Shown one piece after another: positions 1 to 7,396 of a stretch of DNA of 13,302 bases. Source of the stretch: Sedimentisphaerales bacterium (GTDB lineage: Bacteria; Planctomycetota; Phycisphaerae; Sedimentisphaerales; Anaerobacaceae); NCBI GenBank assembly GCA_016933985.1, contig JAFGTU010000518.1:1-13302 (forward strand), given 5' to 3'. Below the pieces are notes generated by a model. It saw only the letters and a program-made list of their open reading frames with translations, made no database searches and was not told where the DNA came from. Made by a program: the position numbers and the translations under genes. Within the stretch, counting starts at the first letter, position 1, and the number at the start of each line of letters is the position of its first letter.

Positions 1-321
1 CTCCGGCTCATCGACCCAGCAAGTCATCGGCAGCGGTATGTCCTCGCCTATGACGAGTATGTGCTCGCCCAAACTCTTTTCCGCGATTTCGCGCACCATT
101 TTTGCCCACGCCGGCTTAACACTGCTGACAACGACCACGCCATCCCGCTTGCCCTCCTTCGAGCTTGCCGCCGCCGGAATCCGCTCCCATACGGATTTGA
201 GGAACTCGGCCAGCCTCGCCCGCGATTTGCCAGGAATCGATTCGATAAACTTCTCCTCCCCGTCCAGAAAAAGTCCGACCCCGATATTCGTATTCCCGAT
301 ATCGACTGCGATTATGTTCAT
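1..321 (-). CDS. coaX: Type III pantothenate kinase, partial (N-terminal 107 residues)
   Basis: This enzyme phosphorylates pantothenate with ATP, the first committed step of coenzyme A synthesis, in the cytoplasm. Reading the minus strand from ATG at 321-319 gives an open frame of 107 codons that reaches the window edge without a stop, so the C-terminal half is missing. The start reads MNIIAVDIGNTNIGVGLF. D7-IGNT is the ASKHA-fold phosphate-binding motif seen at the N-terminus of CoaX proteins. A VVVVSSVKP strand and the segment ending in VDEPE at the edge also fit the family, in which a GADR-type motif normally follows soon after. There is no clear Shine-Dalgarno sequence. A candidate promoter lies at 361-389. 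The assignment rests on the N-terminal motif and overall pattern; another ASKHA-fold protein is possible but unlikely. Confidence 0.85.
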   Translation of the reverse strand, partial: MNIIAVDIGNTNIGVGLFLDGEEKFIESIPGKSRARLAEFLKSVWERIPAAASSKEGKRDGVVVVSSVKPAWAKMVREIAEKSLGEHILVIGEDIPLPMTCWVDEPE

Positions 322-360
322 AAGTGCCAATCCGACGAAGCGTGAGGCATATCTTACTCC

Positions 361-389
361 CTTCTACCGCATGCTGCCGCAAATGTCAA
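361..389 (-). promoter_or_regulatory. Candidate sigma-70-type promoter for coaX
   Basis: On the minus strand a perfect TTGACA (389-384) is followed after 17 bases by TAGAAG (366-361), a four-of-six match to the -10 consensus. It would start transcription about 30 bases upstream of the coaX ATG. This is seen by eye only. Confidence 0.4.
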
Positions 390-553
390 TAAATCATTCC
401 GACCGAACTAACCTTCAGCTCTGAACGAAGCCGAAGGGGAAGCGAGCGGTGGAACCCCTTAAAACACATCCCGCAAGCCCTTGTCAATTCTTGACGTCCC
501 TGGCAATACGCTCCTCTCAACATGCAATTCCCTTCTAATTTTCAGGAAACTGC

Positions 554-582
554 TTGCAACAACGACGCTATTTGAGTATGAT
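554..582 (+). promoter_or_regulatory. Candidate promoter for the first zinc-ribbon gene
   Basis: TTGCAA at 554-559 and TATGAT at 577-582 are separated by 17 bases and match the -35 and -10 consensus in four and five of six positions. The expected transcript start is near 589, about 78 bases before the ATG at 667. Confidence 0.4.
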
Positions 583-666
583 CAATCTTCGATTTCGCTT
601 TTCGAACCAAACGGGAAATGACAAGGACAACAGCGAAGAGTCGAAAGCTTCCAAGTAAGGTGCTAT

Positions 667-1947
667 ATGCAATTCAAATGTCCAAATTGTGGCAAGATGC
701 TTAAGGTAAAAGACGAGTTACAGCGCAAGAAAGGCAGGTGCCCTTTCTGCAAAAGCATCATTACTATCCCTGCGACGCAAGAGGCTGCTGCTCCCGATTA
801 CGGCAGGGCTATAGACGTGGCATTCTCCGGGATGACGCGGTCTCCCGGCAGAATCTATATGGCTCCCATTCCGGAGAAGATGCTCGAGAATGCCCGGAAC
901 AACTGCATCAAACCGTGGACGCAAGATGAGTCGCCGAGGATTTACATTGATCTAATGGCCCTCTCAGGGAAGCACTGGTTGCTCATCACGGATCGCAGTT
1001 GCTATTACCGTACTGGCTTGGGACCTGGTCACTGCAGCTTGGGACACGTTGTTGCCTGTCCTGGCAAAACAGGCTTTCCTAATTACAAATTGACCATCGA
1101 ATTGAATTATGGAGCCACGCAATTATTGACAATTCCCGACAAGAAGACCCTGGCTGCCGTTGAACGCTTTTTTGTATGTTGTGCTGATCTTAACGCCAAG
1201 TGCGGACTCCAGCGAGGCGGGCATGACCGAACATCCATCCCTGGGAGAAAAAGGGACTACTCCGAAGTTGTGATTAAAGAGTTCACCAGAAGGTGTCTTC
1301 AGTCCGGCGGTGCGTGCATAAATGACATCCCAGAGAAGCTGCTTTCCGCAGCCGAGAAATCCTATGGGCTCGCGTTAGCTGGAGACGAGAAGCCTCTTGT
1401 ATTGGTCGTACTCGACAGGGAATCTGAGGGCCTACTGTTTACGCCTCAAGCGTGCCACTATGGGCACACGCAGGGATCTGGCTGGTTTCGGTACGATCAG
1501 GTCCGTGATTACTTCGTCGATTCAAAGGAACGAACAATTCTCGTGGAGACAGCCGATTCGCATAGTCACATCTTGCGATTTGTTACTGGCGAAGCGCACA
1601 ATGCAGCCGAGAGCCTTCTCAATGTCATCGTGCATGGAAAGCCCATCACTGCAAAGTCTGCGGGGTCAAAACGCGAATACGCGTGTCCGAAGTGTGGGGC
1701 CATCTTAGATTGGTTCTATGTACCGAGTTCTAATACGAGTATGCTCGGTTCTATATTCAAGACCGCTTTTGTGCAGTCAGTCAAACGCTTGCGCTGTCCA
1801 GAATGTGGCCCAATCAAAGACAGTGACCTCAACGAGGATGATCAAGAAGCTCTATCTGAACAGAGGCGGAACTCTGCTGTCGTCGCGATAGTCGCCGGCG
1901 CCATAATTGTCGGCGTTGTGATTTTGATATTAGCACTGTTTCGCTGA
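667..1947 (+). CDS. Tail-anchored zinc-ribbon protein with a duplicated PH-like domain
   Basis: Function unknown. The 426-residue protein starts with a zinc ribbon (C5-P-N-C8 and C25-P-F-C28), a type common at the N-terminus of planctomycete membrane proteins. Two similar central segments follow, about residues 69-178 and 221-327. Each opens with IPEKML or IPEKLL, then has a hydrophobic strand, a GLLFTP- or WLLITD-like turn and an aromatic pair. They look like tandem copies of a small beta domain of the bacterial PH kind (inference). A second zinc ribbon (C340/C343, C377/C380) and one C-terminal membrane helix (about 402-425) complete it, so most of the protein is probably cytoplasmic. The ATG at 667 is preceded by TAAGG at 656-660, six bases away. 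The leader and first ~40 codons are nearly copied at 2224. Confidence 0.75.
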   Translation: MQFKCPNCGKMLKVKDELQRKKGRCPFCKSIITIPATQEAAAPDYGRAIDVAFSGMTRSPGRIYMAPIPEKMLENARNNCIKPWTQDESPRIYIDLMALSGKHWLLITDRSCYYRTGLGPGHCSLGHVVACPGKTGFPNYKLTIELNYGATQLLTIPDKKTLAAVERFFVCCADLNAKCGLQRGGHDRTSIPGRKRDYSEVVIKEFTRRCLQSGGACINDIPEKLLSAAEKSYGLALAGDEKPLVLVVLDRESEGLLFTPQACHYGHTQGSGWFRYDQVRDYFVDSKERTILVETADSHSHILRFVTGEAHNAAESLLNVIVHGKPITAKSAGSKREYACPKCGAILDWFYVPSSNTSMLGSIFKTAFVQSVKRLRCPECGPIKDSDLNEDDQEALSEQRRNSAVVAIVAGAIIVGVVILILALFR

Positions 1948-2223
1948 AGCAAGGGCGATTCCCGGCATTACCCCTGCTCGTCGCAAAGAGTGTTTGATCG
2001 AATTAGAACAACAACACCAATAAGGACCCAACCAAGAAAAAGACAATCATAATAAGAAAGTCAGTTGTCAACTTGCTCCCAGTCTATTTTTCCTGGCCTT
2101 CGTGCCACACGCGGGCCGCTGTGGCCGCCTCGTTGGCAAGGCCGCGACGGTATTTCCCGAGCCCGAAGGCGGCCCGGAGGGCCCAAATAACTCGAACCAT
2201 AGCCAAGAGTCAGAATCTTCTAA

Positions 2224-3063
2224 GTGAGGTGCTATATCCAATTCAAATGTCCAAGTTGTGGCAAGATGCTCAAGGTGAAAGACGAGTTGCGGGGCAAGAA
2301 CGGCAGGTGCCCTCTGTGCAAGAGCGTTGTTACTGTCCCTGTCCTGCAAAGATCTTCAACTCTCTATTGCCCGAAATCAACGGGTGGAGGTCTCCCTGCA
2401 ACGAAGGTGTCTCCTGAATCGGAAAAGCAACCAGAGACGGGACACAAAACGATGAAAAGGGGGAAGAAGATACTCGTAGCAGTGGCAGCTGTCTCGGGTA
2501 TTATTACAGTCTACTTCCTATTCGTCTTTCTTCCGCACACCAGGCACTGCGGACGAATCGCTGGTTGCGCAGGGAAGTTTCACATATTCGCCTTCGTTCT
2601 AAGGCAATCGCACGTGGACGACCCCACCCTCGGACAGTTGCTCCACGCGGAAGACGTACGAGCTTTCATCGGGCTGTGTTCTAGTTATGGCATGTCCGGC
2701 TCCGAAACCGCCACTCAGTGTGTGGACTCTGGCCTTGACTATGGTTTCTGCCCTATGAAGGATGGTGCAGATCCCAGCAAATGGATTTTGCTCTGGGATG
2801 ATCCTCATGCTCACAGGGATTCTTGGCGACATATCCTGGTTCCAGCCTTTACATCCACAACCTATTCAGGGCAGGTAAGGTCTGTGCCTTTTCACGAAGG
2901 AATCACCACCATGGAGTCGTGGGATGCGGGACACTACGCCAAATCGCTAATTGGAAAACCCTATCATGGAGTACACGTACTGTTTGCCGACGGGACATGG
3001 AGACTCGTTTTGCAGGAAGAGCTACCTTCCCAATTGGCCAAGCAAGGCGTTGCCGCAGACTGA
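2224..3063 (+). CDS. Zinc-ribbon single-pass membrane protein, paralogous N-terminus, start codon altered
   Basis: Function unknown, 279 residues. The N-terminal zinc ribbon (C9/C12, C29/C32) is nearly identical to that of the gene at 667. A linker follows, then one membrane helix at about 83-103 and a likely extracytoplasmic domain of about 175 residues. The end contains HGVHVLFADGTWRLV, which recalls the 'H-x9-DG' tail of planctomycete pseudopilin-like proteins, although the N-terminus is not a prepilin one (inference). The ATG of the first copy is ATC here (2236-2238), still six bases after a GAGG. The nearest usable start in frame is GTG at 2224, which overlaps that GAGG. Translation may therefore be weak, start at a non-standard codon, or the gene may be decaying. 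The frame is otherwise intact. Confidence 0.6.
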   Translation: MRCYIQFKCPSCGKMLKVKDELRGKNGRCPLCKSVVTVPVLQRSSTLYCPKSTGGGLPATKVSPESEKQPETGHKTMKRGKKILVAVAAVSGIITVYFLFVFLPHTRHCGRIAGCAGKFHIFAFVLRQSHVDDPTLGQLLHAEDVRAFIGLCSSYGMSGSETATQCVDSGLDYGFCPMKDGADPSKWILLWDDPHAHRDSWRHILVPAFTSTTYSGQVRSVPFHEGITTMESWDAGHYAKSLIGKPYHGVHVLFADGTWRLVLQEELPSQLAKQGVAAD

Positions 3064-3694
3064 CCGCCATACAGCCTCGAAACGAACCGGCTTTTGAAGA
3101 CTTCTTTGTAGGCCTATTGTGAAAAGGGCCGAAGCTGCTGCGGAAAGGGCCGTCTTGCCGAGGGCCTCTGAATTTGAGAATGGCAAGGTTGCACAATTGG
3201 CCCGGACGGCCGATTCTCTCAAGACCCTCTACCGCAATCCGGGCGCCCCCGAAGCGGCAAAGGCAAGGCAATCACTGCTAACCCCCCCCCGACCAACTCC
3301 CCAACTCCGCCTCCGCCCACCCTGCAAAATACCCCAGAACCCCCGGATCATAAATCCTCCCACCCAAATCACCCAGCCGCTGGAGTAGTCCATAAGTATA
3401 TACGCATATATACTCTTTCACCCTTCATACCTGTTACCTCTGCCTGCACCGGCTTCTGACCCGGCTAAACATCTTCGTCTCATTCTCTCTGCGCCCTTGC
3501 CCGTTTATCTGGCTTCGGCTGGGGGGTGTTTGAAAAGCCGGAACTGCCTCCCACGTTACGATATTGACCCGCCTCGGCCCCTCTGCAATCGAATCGGGCG
3601 TGACAAGAACGCGAGGAATTTTAGATTGCGCTGGACGAATCGGCCCTGGCGGACACTATGTTTGTAGATTGTCTCGAGAAATCAGGAGTTCCGA
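3064..3694. other. Long intergenic region with C-rich stretch and AT hairpin; possible gene remnant
   Basis: No convincing gene. A GTG-initiated frame at 3119-3388 (89 residues) starts with helix-like, alanine- and arginine-rich sequence up to about residue 54, then turns into proline-rich translation of C-rich DNA, so it may hold an eroded gene fragment. A very pyrimidine-rich tract runs from about 3281 to 3370. A perfect 7-bp hairpin lies at 3396-3413. The 3' part (about 3480-3694) should contain the promoter of the sigma factor gene, but no confident -35/-10 pair was found. Confidence 0.4.
3396..3413. repeat. AT-rich perfect inverted repeat
   Basis: GTATATA (3396-3402) and TATATAC (3407-3413) are perfect complements around CGCA. 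There is no T-tract after it, so a terminator is unlikely. It may be part of a dispersed repeat. Confidence 0.5.
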
Positions 3695-4237
3695 TTGGTA
3701 GAACCGAGTGATGAAATGTTGGTTCGGGCTGTGTTAGCCGGCGAAAGAGAAGCCTACGAGAAGCTGTATGATCGTTACGCAGCGCTGGTCCGGGCCGTTT
3801 GTTACGATACCACGCGCAATCTCGCCGACGCCCAGGACCTGGCTCAGGATGTATTCGTTCGGGCGTATGAGAAGCTGGAGCAATTGCGAGACCCGGAGCG
3901 ATTTGGAGGTTGGCTTGTCGCCATCGCCGGGTTGCGCAGCCGGGAGTGGCGGCGACAAACGCTCCGCAATTCAAGCAGGCGATTTGAAGCCGGCAGCATC
4001 GAATCGGTTGTTGATGATCCGCCGGATGATCGCCGGATCGAGTTGCTTAGAGAGAAGATTCTGATGCTTCCTGAAAGAGAACGAGTGGCGCTGCATGCGT
4101 TTTATCTGCAGGGCAAATCCGCCGACGCCGCCCGCAGGGTAATGGGGCTGTCGAAATCGGGATTCTACTGCGTCCTTGATAGGGCGCGGAAACGACTGGA
4201 ACGATTGTTAGTCCGGGAAATGGAGAATATCCGATGA
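3695..4237 (+). CDS. ECF-family RNA polymerase sigma factor
   Basis: An alternative sigma factor of 180 residues that would direct RNA polymerase to its own promoter set, probably in response to an envelope or extracellular signal sensed through its neighbour. Region 2 lies at about 21-88, including DAQDLAQDVFVRAYEKL and the FGGWLVAIA helix. Region 4 lies at about 117-172, with LPERERVALHAFYLQG and an HTH ending GLSKSGFYCVLDRARKRLERLL. Region 3 is absent, as in ECF factors. The start is TTG at 3695, chosen because AGGAG at 3684-3688 sits six bases before it; the next ATG (3716) has no such site. The stop overlaps the next gene by four bases (ATGA), implying translational coupling. Target promoters cannot be read from this window. 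Confidence 0.9.
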   Translation: MVEPSDEMLVRAVLAGEREAYEKLYDRYAALVRAVCYDTTRNLADAQDLAQDVFVRAYEKLEQLRDPERFGGWLVAIAGLRSREWRRQTLRNSSRRFEAGSIESVVDDPPDDRRIELLREKILMLPERERVALHAFYLQGKSADAARRVMGLSKSGFYCVLDRARKRLERLLVREMENIR

Positions 4238-5391
4238 AAACGCCGGTGGATAACGATTTGAACAAGGCATACGAGGCGTTTAACCGAAACCATGACCATC
4301 TTCGCCAGGCACTGATGGCGTCGCTGCCCGAGCGCCCTATTCGGGACAAACGGGCAGGGCGAATCCATCATGCCTTGGCGTCAATTGGAGATACGATTAT
4401 GAGAAGCAAAATAACAAAGCTCGCCGCGGCGGCGGTAGTAATTATTGCCGTCTGCGTTGGAGTTATTCAGTTTGTCGGCGGGTCGGCTGATTTTTCCACG
4501 GTCGGCTGGGCCCAGGTGGTTACTCACGCCGCTAAGGCGGACTACGTCCACATGTACTATTTCAAGAGCCGGGGCAACGATTTCATAAGGCATTTCGAGG
4601 CCTGGTATGCCCATGGGAAAATGGTCATGCGCGGCAACAAAGGCGATGCGAAATACGACGACCGGAACGTACTCCAGGGATTCGATGAGCAGGGTATGTT
4701 AACGTCCAGAGGGCCGTCGATGTTCGCCGAGGGACAGGGCGCCCTTGAGCTGCTGACCGCTGGTTTTTTGTCGCCCAAGAATGAGCAGTTCAACGAGCAA
4801 GTGCCGGCCAACGTCGGCGATGACTTCCTCATATATGCCTTTGGCCCGTCCCCGAAAGAGAAGGATTGGATGGAGAGCATCTATATTACCGTCGGCAAGA
4901 ATTCTCTCCTGCCGGTTCAGATGAAGGCCTGCCACAAGGACGGCGACTACGACCTGATTATATTTGATTATGAGGCGCCTAGGGAGCCGGCGGAATTCTT
5001 TGAACCGCCGGCCGCGGGTACGCCTAACGGCAGGGCCGAGGTCGCAGTTGACGGCGAAGAGGTCGAGATTCCCATAGCGGACGCCCCCGGCCTGAAAACG
5101 GCAATCGTCCGCCTGCAGAGCAAACCATCCGAAAACAGCGACAAGCCCTCCTTCTATCTGGACATAACCTTCATTACCGACGAGGGATACCGCAGCGGCA
5201 CGCTTGACGGCCTTCGATTGAAAGTCGATGAGGCCACGCAGTGCGGCACAGGCAGCGCTGAAGGGGGTCTTGACAAATGGCCGGACGGACAATACCGCAA
5301 CGTTAGATTCTCGCCCTGGCTCAGACCCACCGACAAAGAGAACACGTACCTTGTCGAAATCCGCTGCTTTCTGAAGGCTGAGAAGGACTGA
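4234..5391 (+). CDS. Single-pass membrane partner of the ECF sigma factor (putative anti-sigma or sensor)
   Basis: 385 residues. The first ~58 are polar and probably cytoplasmic. A single membrane helix follows at about 60-82 (KLAAAAVVIIAVCVGVIQF), then a WAQVV segment and a large extracytoplasmic part. Proteins of this build directly behind an ECF sigma gene are common in Phycisphaerae-type genomes. A role as anti-sigma or signal receiver is inferred from position and topology; no classical zinc-binding anti-sigma motif is visible. The outer part, about 90-255, loosely recalls the LolA/LppX beta half-barrel, which is a guess. It overlaps the sigma gene by four bases and is followed by a terminator at 5421-5453, so the two form an operon. 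Confidence 0.65.
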   Translation: MKTPVDNDLNKAYEAFNRNHDHLRQALMASLPERPIRDKRAGRIHHALASIGDTIMRSKITKLAAAAVVIIAVCVGVIQFVGGSADFSTVGWAQVVTHAAKADYVHMYYFKSRGNDFIRHFEAWYAHGKMVMRGNKGDAKYDDRNVLQGFDEQGMLTSRGPSMFAEGQGALELLTAGFLSPKNEQFNEQVPANVGDDFLIYAFGPSPKEKDWMESIYITVGKNSLLPVQMKACHKDGDYDLIIFDYEAPREPAEFFEPPAAGTPNGRAEVAVDGEEVEIPIADAPGLKTAIVRLQSKPSENSDKPSFYLDITFITDEGYRSGTLDGLRLKVDEATQCGTGSAEGGLDKWPDGQYRNVRFSPWLRPTDKENTYLVEIRCFLKAEKD

Positions 5392-5420
5392 TTTTCAAGG
5401 ATAACTGAATTTGCAACCGT

Positions 5421-5453
5421 AAGGCCGAGTCTTTTTGGCTCGGCCTTTTCTTT
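5421..5453 (+). terminator. Rho-independent terminator of the sigma factor operon
   Basis: AAGGCCGAG (5421-5429) and CTCGGCCTT (5439-5447) form a perfect 9-bp GC-rich stem with a nine-base loop, followed on the plus strand by TTCTTT. On the minus strand there is no T-tract, so it mainly serves the sigma operon rather than the convergent obg gene. Confidence 0.85.
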
Positions 5454-5468
5454 GCTTATTGAGAAAGA

Positions 5469-6464
5469 TCAGTGTTCGGCACCCTTCACCTTGTGCCAGA
5501 GTGCTTCGCTCAACTCTTTGATTCCTTGTCCGGTGACGGCTGAGATTGGGTGGAGGTCTTTATCGAGGTGGCTTCTGAGGTTCTGCACGATTCCGCCGTC
5601 GGGGTCGAGGTCTATTTTGTTGGCGACGATAATCTCCGGTTTTTCGGCCAGGGCCTTGCTGTGCTTGTCCAGCTCTATTCGGATGGCGTTGTAGTTATCG
5701 ACGGGATCGGAGCCGTCGGTCGGCATTATGTCAAGGATGTGGACGATGAGTTTGGTTCTTTCAATGTGCTTTAGGAATTCGTGTCCGAGGCCTGCGCCTT
5801 CGTGTGCGCCCTCGATAAGGCCGGGGATGTCGGCCATTACGAATCGTCGAAAGCCGCTCAATTCGACGATTCCGAGGACCGGCTCGATGGTTGTGAATGG
5901 GTAGTCGGCGATCTTGGGCCTTGCAGCCGAGCATCGGGAGATGAGGGTGCTCTTGCCGGCGTTGGGCATGCCGACCAGGCCGACGTCGGCGATAAGCTTC
6001 AATTCGAGCCTGATATTCCTTTCCTGGCCAGGTTTGCCGGGCTCGGTGTATCTTGGGGTCTGGTTGATGGAAGTGGCGAATGCCTTGTTGCCCTTTCCGC
6101 CCTTTCCGCCGAGACAGAGGCGGGCCTTGGCCCCGATTTCGTTGAGGTCGATAAGCAGCAGGTCGAGGTCGAGGTCGTAGATCAGTGTTCCCGGGGGGAC
6201 CTTGATTATGAGGTCTTCGCCGCTGGCGCCGTGTTTATTTGCGCCTGAGCCGGGCTGGCCGTTGCGGGCTTGCCAGTGATGCTTGCCGGCAAAATCGAGG
6301 AGGGTGTCGAGATTGGGGACGGCCTGGAAATAGACGTCGCCGCCCTTTCCTCCGTCGCCGCCATCGGGTCCGCCTTTTGGGATGAATTTCTCCCGTCGGA
6401 AGCTGAGGCATCCGTTTCCTCCGTCGCCGGCCTTTACCCAGATTTTTGCCTGATCGATAAACAT
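5469..6464 (-). CDS. obg: GTPase Obg (CgtA), ribosome-associated
   Basis: An essential GTPase that binds the large ribosomal subunit, helps its assembly and links to stress signalling. The 331-residue protein has the glycine-rich Obg fold at 1-158 (for example KAGDGGNGCLSFRREK and GGPDGGDGGKGG) and a G domain from about 159. Its motifs are G1 GMPNAGKST (165-173), G2 around TT191-192, G3 DIPG (212-215), G4 NKID (282-285) and G5 SAVTGQG (308-314). The protein ends shortly after the G domain, so the optional C-terminal OCT domain is absent, as in many bacteria. The ATG at 6464 gives the canonical Obg start (MFIDQAKIWVKAGDGGNG). No good Shine-Dalgarno is seen. The ribosomal protein genes often near obg are not in this window. 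Confidence 0.97.
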   Translation of the reverse strand: MFIDQAKIWVKAGDGGNGCLSFRREKFIPKGGPDGGDGGKGGDVYFQAVPNLDTLLDFAGKHHWQARNGQPGSGANKHGASGEDLIIKVPPGTLIYDLDLDLLLIDLNEIGAKARLCLGGKGGKGNKAFATSINQTPRYTEPGKPGQERNIRLELKLIADVGLVGMPNAGKSTLISRCSAARPKIADYPFTTIEPVLGIVELSGFRRFVMADIPGLIEGAHEGAGLGHEFLKHIERTKLIVHILDIMPTDGSDPVDNYNAIRIELDKHSKALAEKPEIIVANKIDLDPDGGIVQNLRSHLDKDLHPISAVTGQGIKELSEALWHKVKGAEH

Positions 6465-6511
6465 AGGATTATTTCGAGGCCCATTCTATTTGGAAAGCTG
6501 CGTTCGGCAAG

Positions 6512-6553
6512 CGTATTTCGTATCTCGTATCGCGTATTGCGTATCTCGTGAAG
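6512..6553. repeat. Heptamer tandem array, consensus CGTATYK
   Basis: Six adjacent 7-base units start at 6512: CGTATTT, CGTATCT, CGTATCG, CGTATTG, CGTATCT and CGTGAAG. Five differ from each other only in the last two positions. The array lies about 50 bases upstream of the obg start codon, in its expected leader or promoter region. Confidence 0.85.
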
Positions 6554-6602
6554 CGTGGAGCGGCGGGGCGGGATCCGGCTTCGCCAAAGGCCTCGGCGCG
6601 AC

Positions 6603-6980
6603 AAATTGGGTTCGTTTGGGTTTGTTTTCTTCGAGCGTCGGTGGGGCGAGTATTGTGGTAACTCTTTGGGGCATAAGAGGTTGTGCTGATTTGTTCGATT
6701 TGCGAATTGGGTTTGTTTTGCATGATTGCGGTATAGGCACAAAGGGGCAAAGGCGCATAGGGACAGAGTGATAGAGGCATCGTCGGCCGACAGGTCGAGA
6801 TTGCGTTTGTTCCGGCTTGGCCAGGATGAATTGGGTTTGATCCTTCGACTGCACTCGGGACTCCCTTCGGTCGTTGGGTTTGTTTTTTCGGGGGCGGAGG
6901 GGAAAAATATCGCCATAATGCTTTTCGTAGCAAGGGATTAGAGCTATTTTGCCTATTTTGAAATTGGGTTTGTTTTGCAT
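6603..6980. repeat. Interspersed TTGGGTTTGTTTT motif family (six copies)
   Basis: The 19-base string aattgggtttgttttgcat occurs exactly at 6705-6723 and 6962-6980. Shorter or diverged copies lie at 6603-6630, 6800-6812, 6829-6840 and 6873-6888. Read on the minus strand the two full copies encode MQNKPN, which gives spurious protein-like frames. The copies are separated by unrelated repeat text, so this is a dispersed, not tandem, family. Confidence 0.75.
6736..6775. repeat. Octamer tandem array, degenerate
   Basis: Five 8-base units starting at 6736: GGCACAAA, GGGGCAAA, GGCGCATA, GGGACAGA, GTGATAGA. The period is clear but the units are diverged. It resembles the array at 6995-7066. Confidence 0.6.
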
Positions 6981-6994
6981 AATTAAGGCGAAGC

Positions 6995-7066
6995 CACCAA
7001 GGCACCAAGGCACAAAGAACGGAAGGGTGCAAGAGGTAAGAGCATAAGGGCACAAGAGGTAAAGTG
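6995..7066. repeat. Octamer tandem array, nine units
   Basis: Nine 8-base units from 6995: CACCAAGG twice, then CACAAAGA, ACGGAAGG, GTGCAAGA, GGTAAGAG, CATAAGGG, CACAAGAG and GTAAAGTG. The core shape 'two pyrimidine-containing positions, AA, G-rich' is kept while individual bases vary. Confidence 0.7.
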
Positions 7067-7101
7067 GGGTGGATAGGAGACTTGGGTAGGAGACAGAATG
7101 C

Positions 7102-7150
7102 GGACGACGGAGGACAGACGATGGATGATGGACGAGAGATGACAGACGAT
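7102..7150. repeat. Heptamer tandem array, consensus RGAYGAY
   Basis: Seven adjacent 7-base units from 7102: GGACGAC, GGAGGAC, AGACGAT, GGATGAT, GGACGAG, AGATGAC, AGACGAT. One strand is purine-rich. Confidence 0.8.
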
Positions 7151-7254
7151 ATTCCATGTACTACATACAATTTACTATCTCGATTCTGTTAGTTTGGTGG
7201 GTATTATATCATATTGCGAGTTTTATGTCAAGTGAATTATAACCACAGATTTCT

Positions 7255-7276
7255 CAGATACCTAAGGCACAAGTTT
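7255..7276 (+). repeat. Left copy of a 22-base direct repeat flanking the retron region
   Basis: CAGATACCT, three variable bases, then GCACAAGTTT. The same 9+3+10 arrangement recurs at 9856-9877, on the other side of the retron. It may be part of a genome-wide repeat rather than an attachment site. Confidence 0.55.
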
Positions 7277-7396
7277 GCGGAGATTAACACTGATTGTCAA
7301 ATAGGGGTAAAGGGGCAGGGGGGGCTGAGGGAATTGATCGCGGATTTTACGGATTTTCACGTATTTGTGTGGGTCAGAGAAGGCAGTTTGTCCTAT

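Larger units (their letters stand above)
322..666. other. Divergent intergenic region between coaX and the first zinc-ribbon gene
   Basis: The region separates two divergently transcribed genes. It holds a candidate promoter facing each way (361-389 minus, 554-582 plus). No RNA gene, strong hairpin or repeat was found. Short frames reading into it from the left are antisense to coaX and lack family resemblance. Confidence 0.5.

Noticed and set aside
3119..3388. 89-residue frame after the second zinc-ribbon gene
   Set aside because: The second half is translation of C-rich DNA and no ribosome site is seen; at most a gene remnant, described in the intergenic entry.
3540..3562. ECF-type autoregulatory promoter (GGAACT near 3540)
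   Set aside because: No -10 element at the proper 16-17 base spacing could be found.
4699..5292. 197-residue minus-strand frame inside the sigma partner gene
   Set aside because: A shadow of the plus-strand gene, which has operon context and a terminator.
6995..7150. CRISPR array
   Set aside because: Units are 7-8 bases, directly adjacent and without spacers; no cas genes.
6434..7170. Minus-strand open frames of 160-233 residues
   Set aside because: They overlap each other in different frames and are translations of the 7/8-base arrays and the MQNKPN motif; no domain, no ribosome site.
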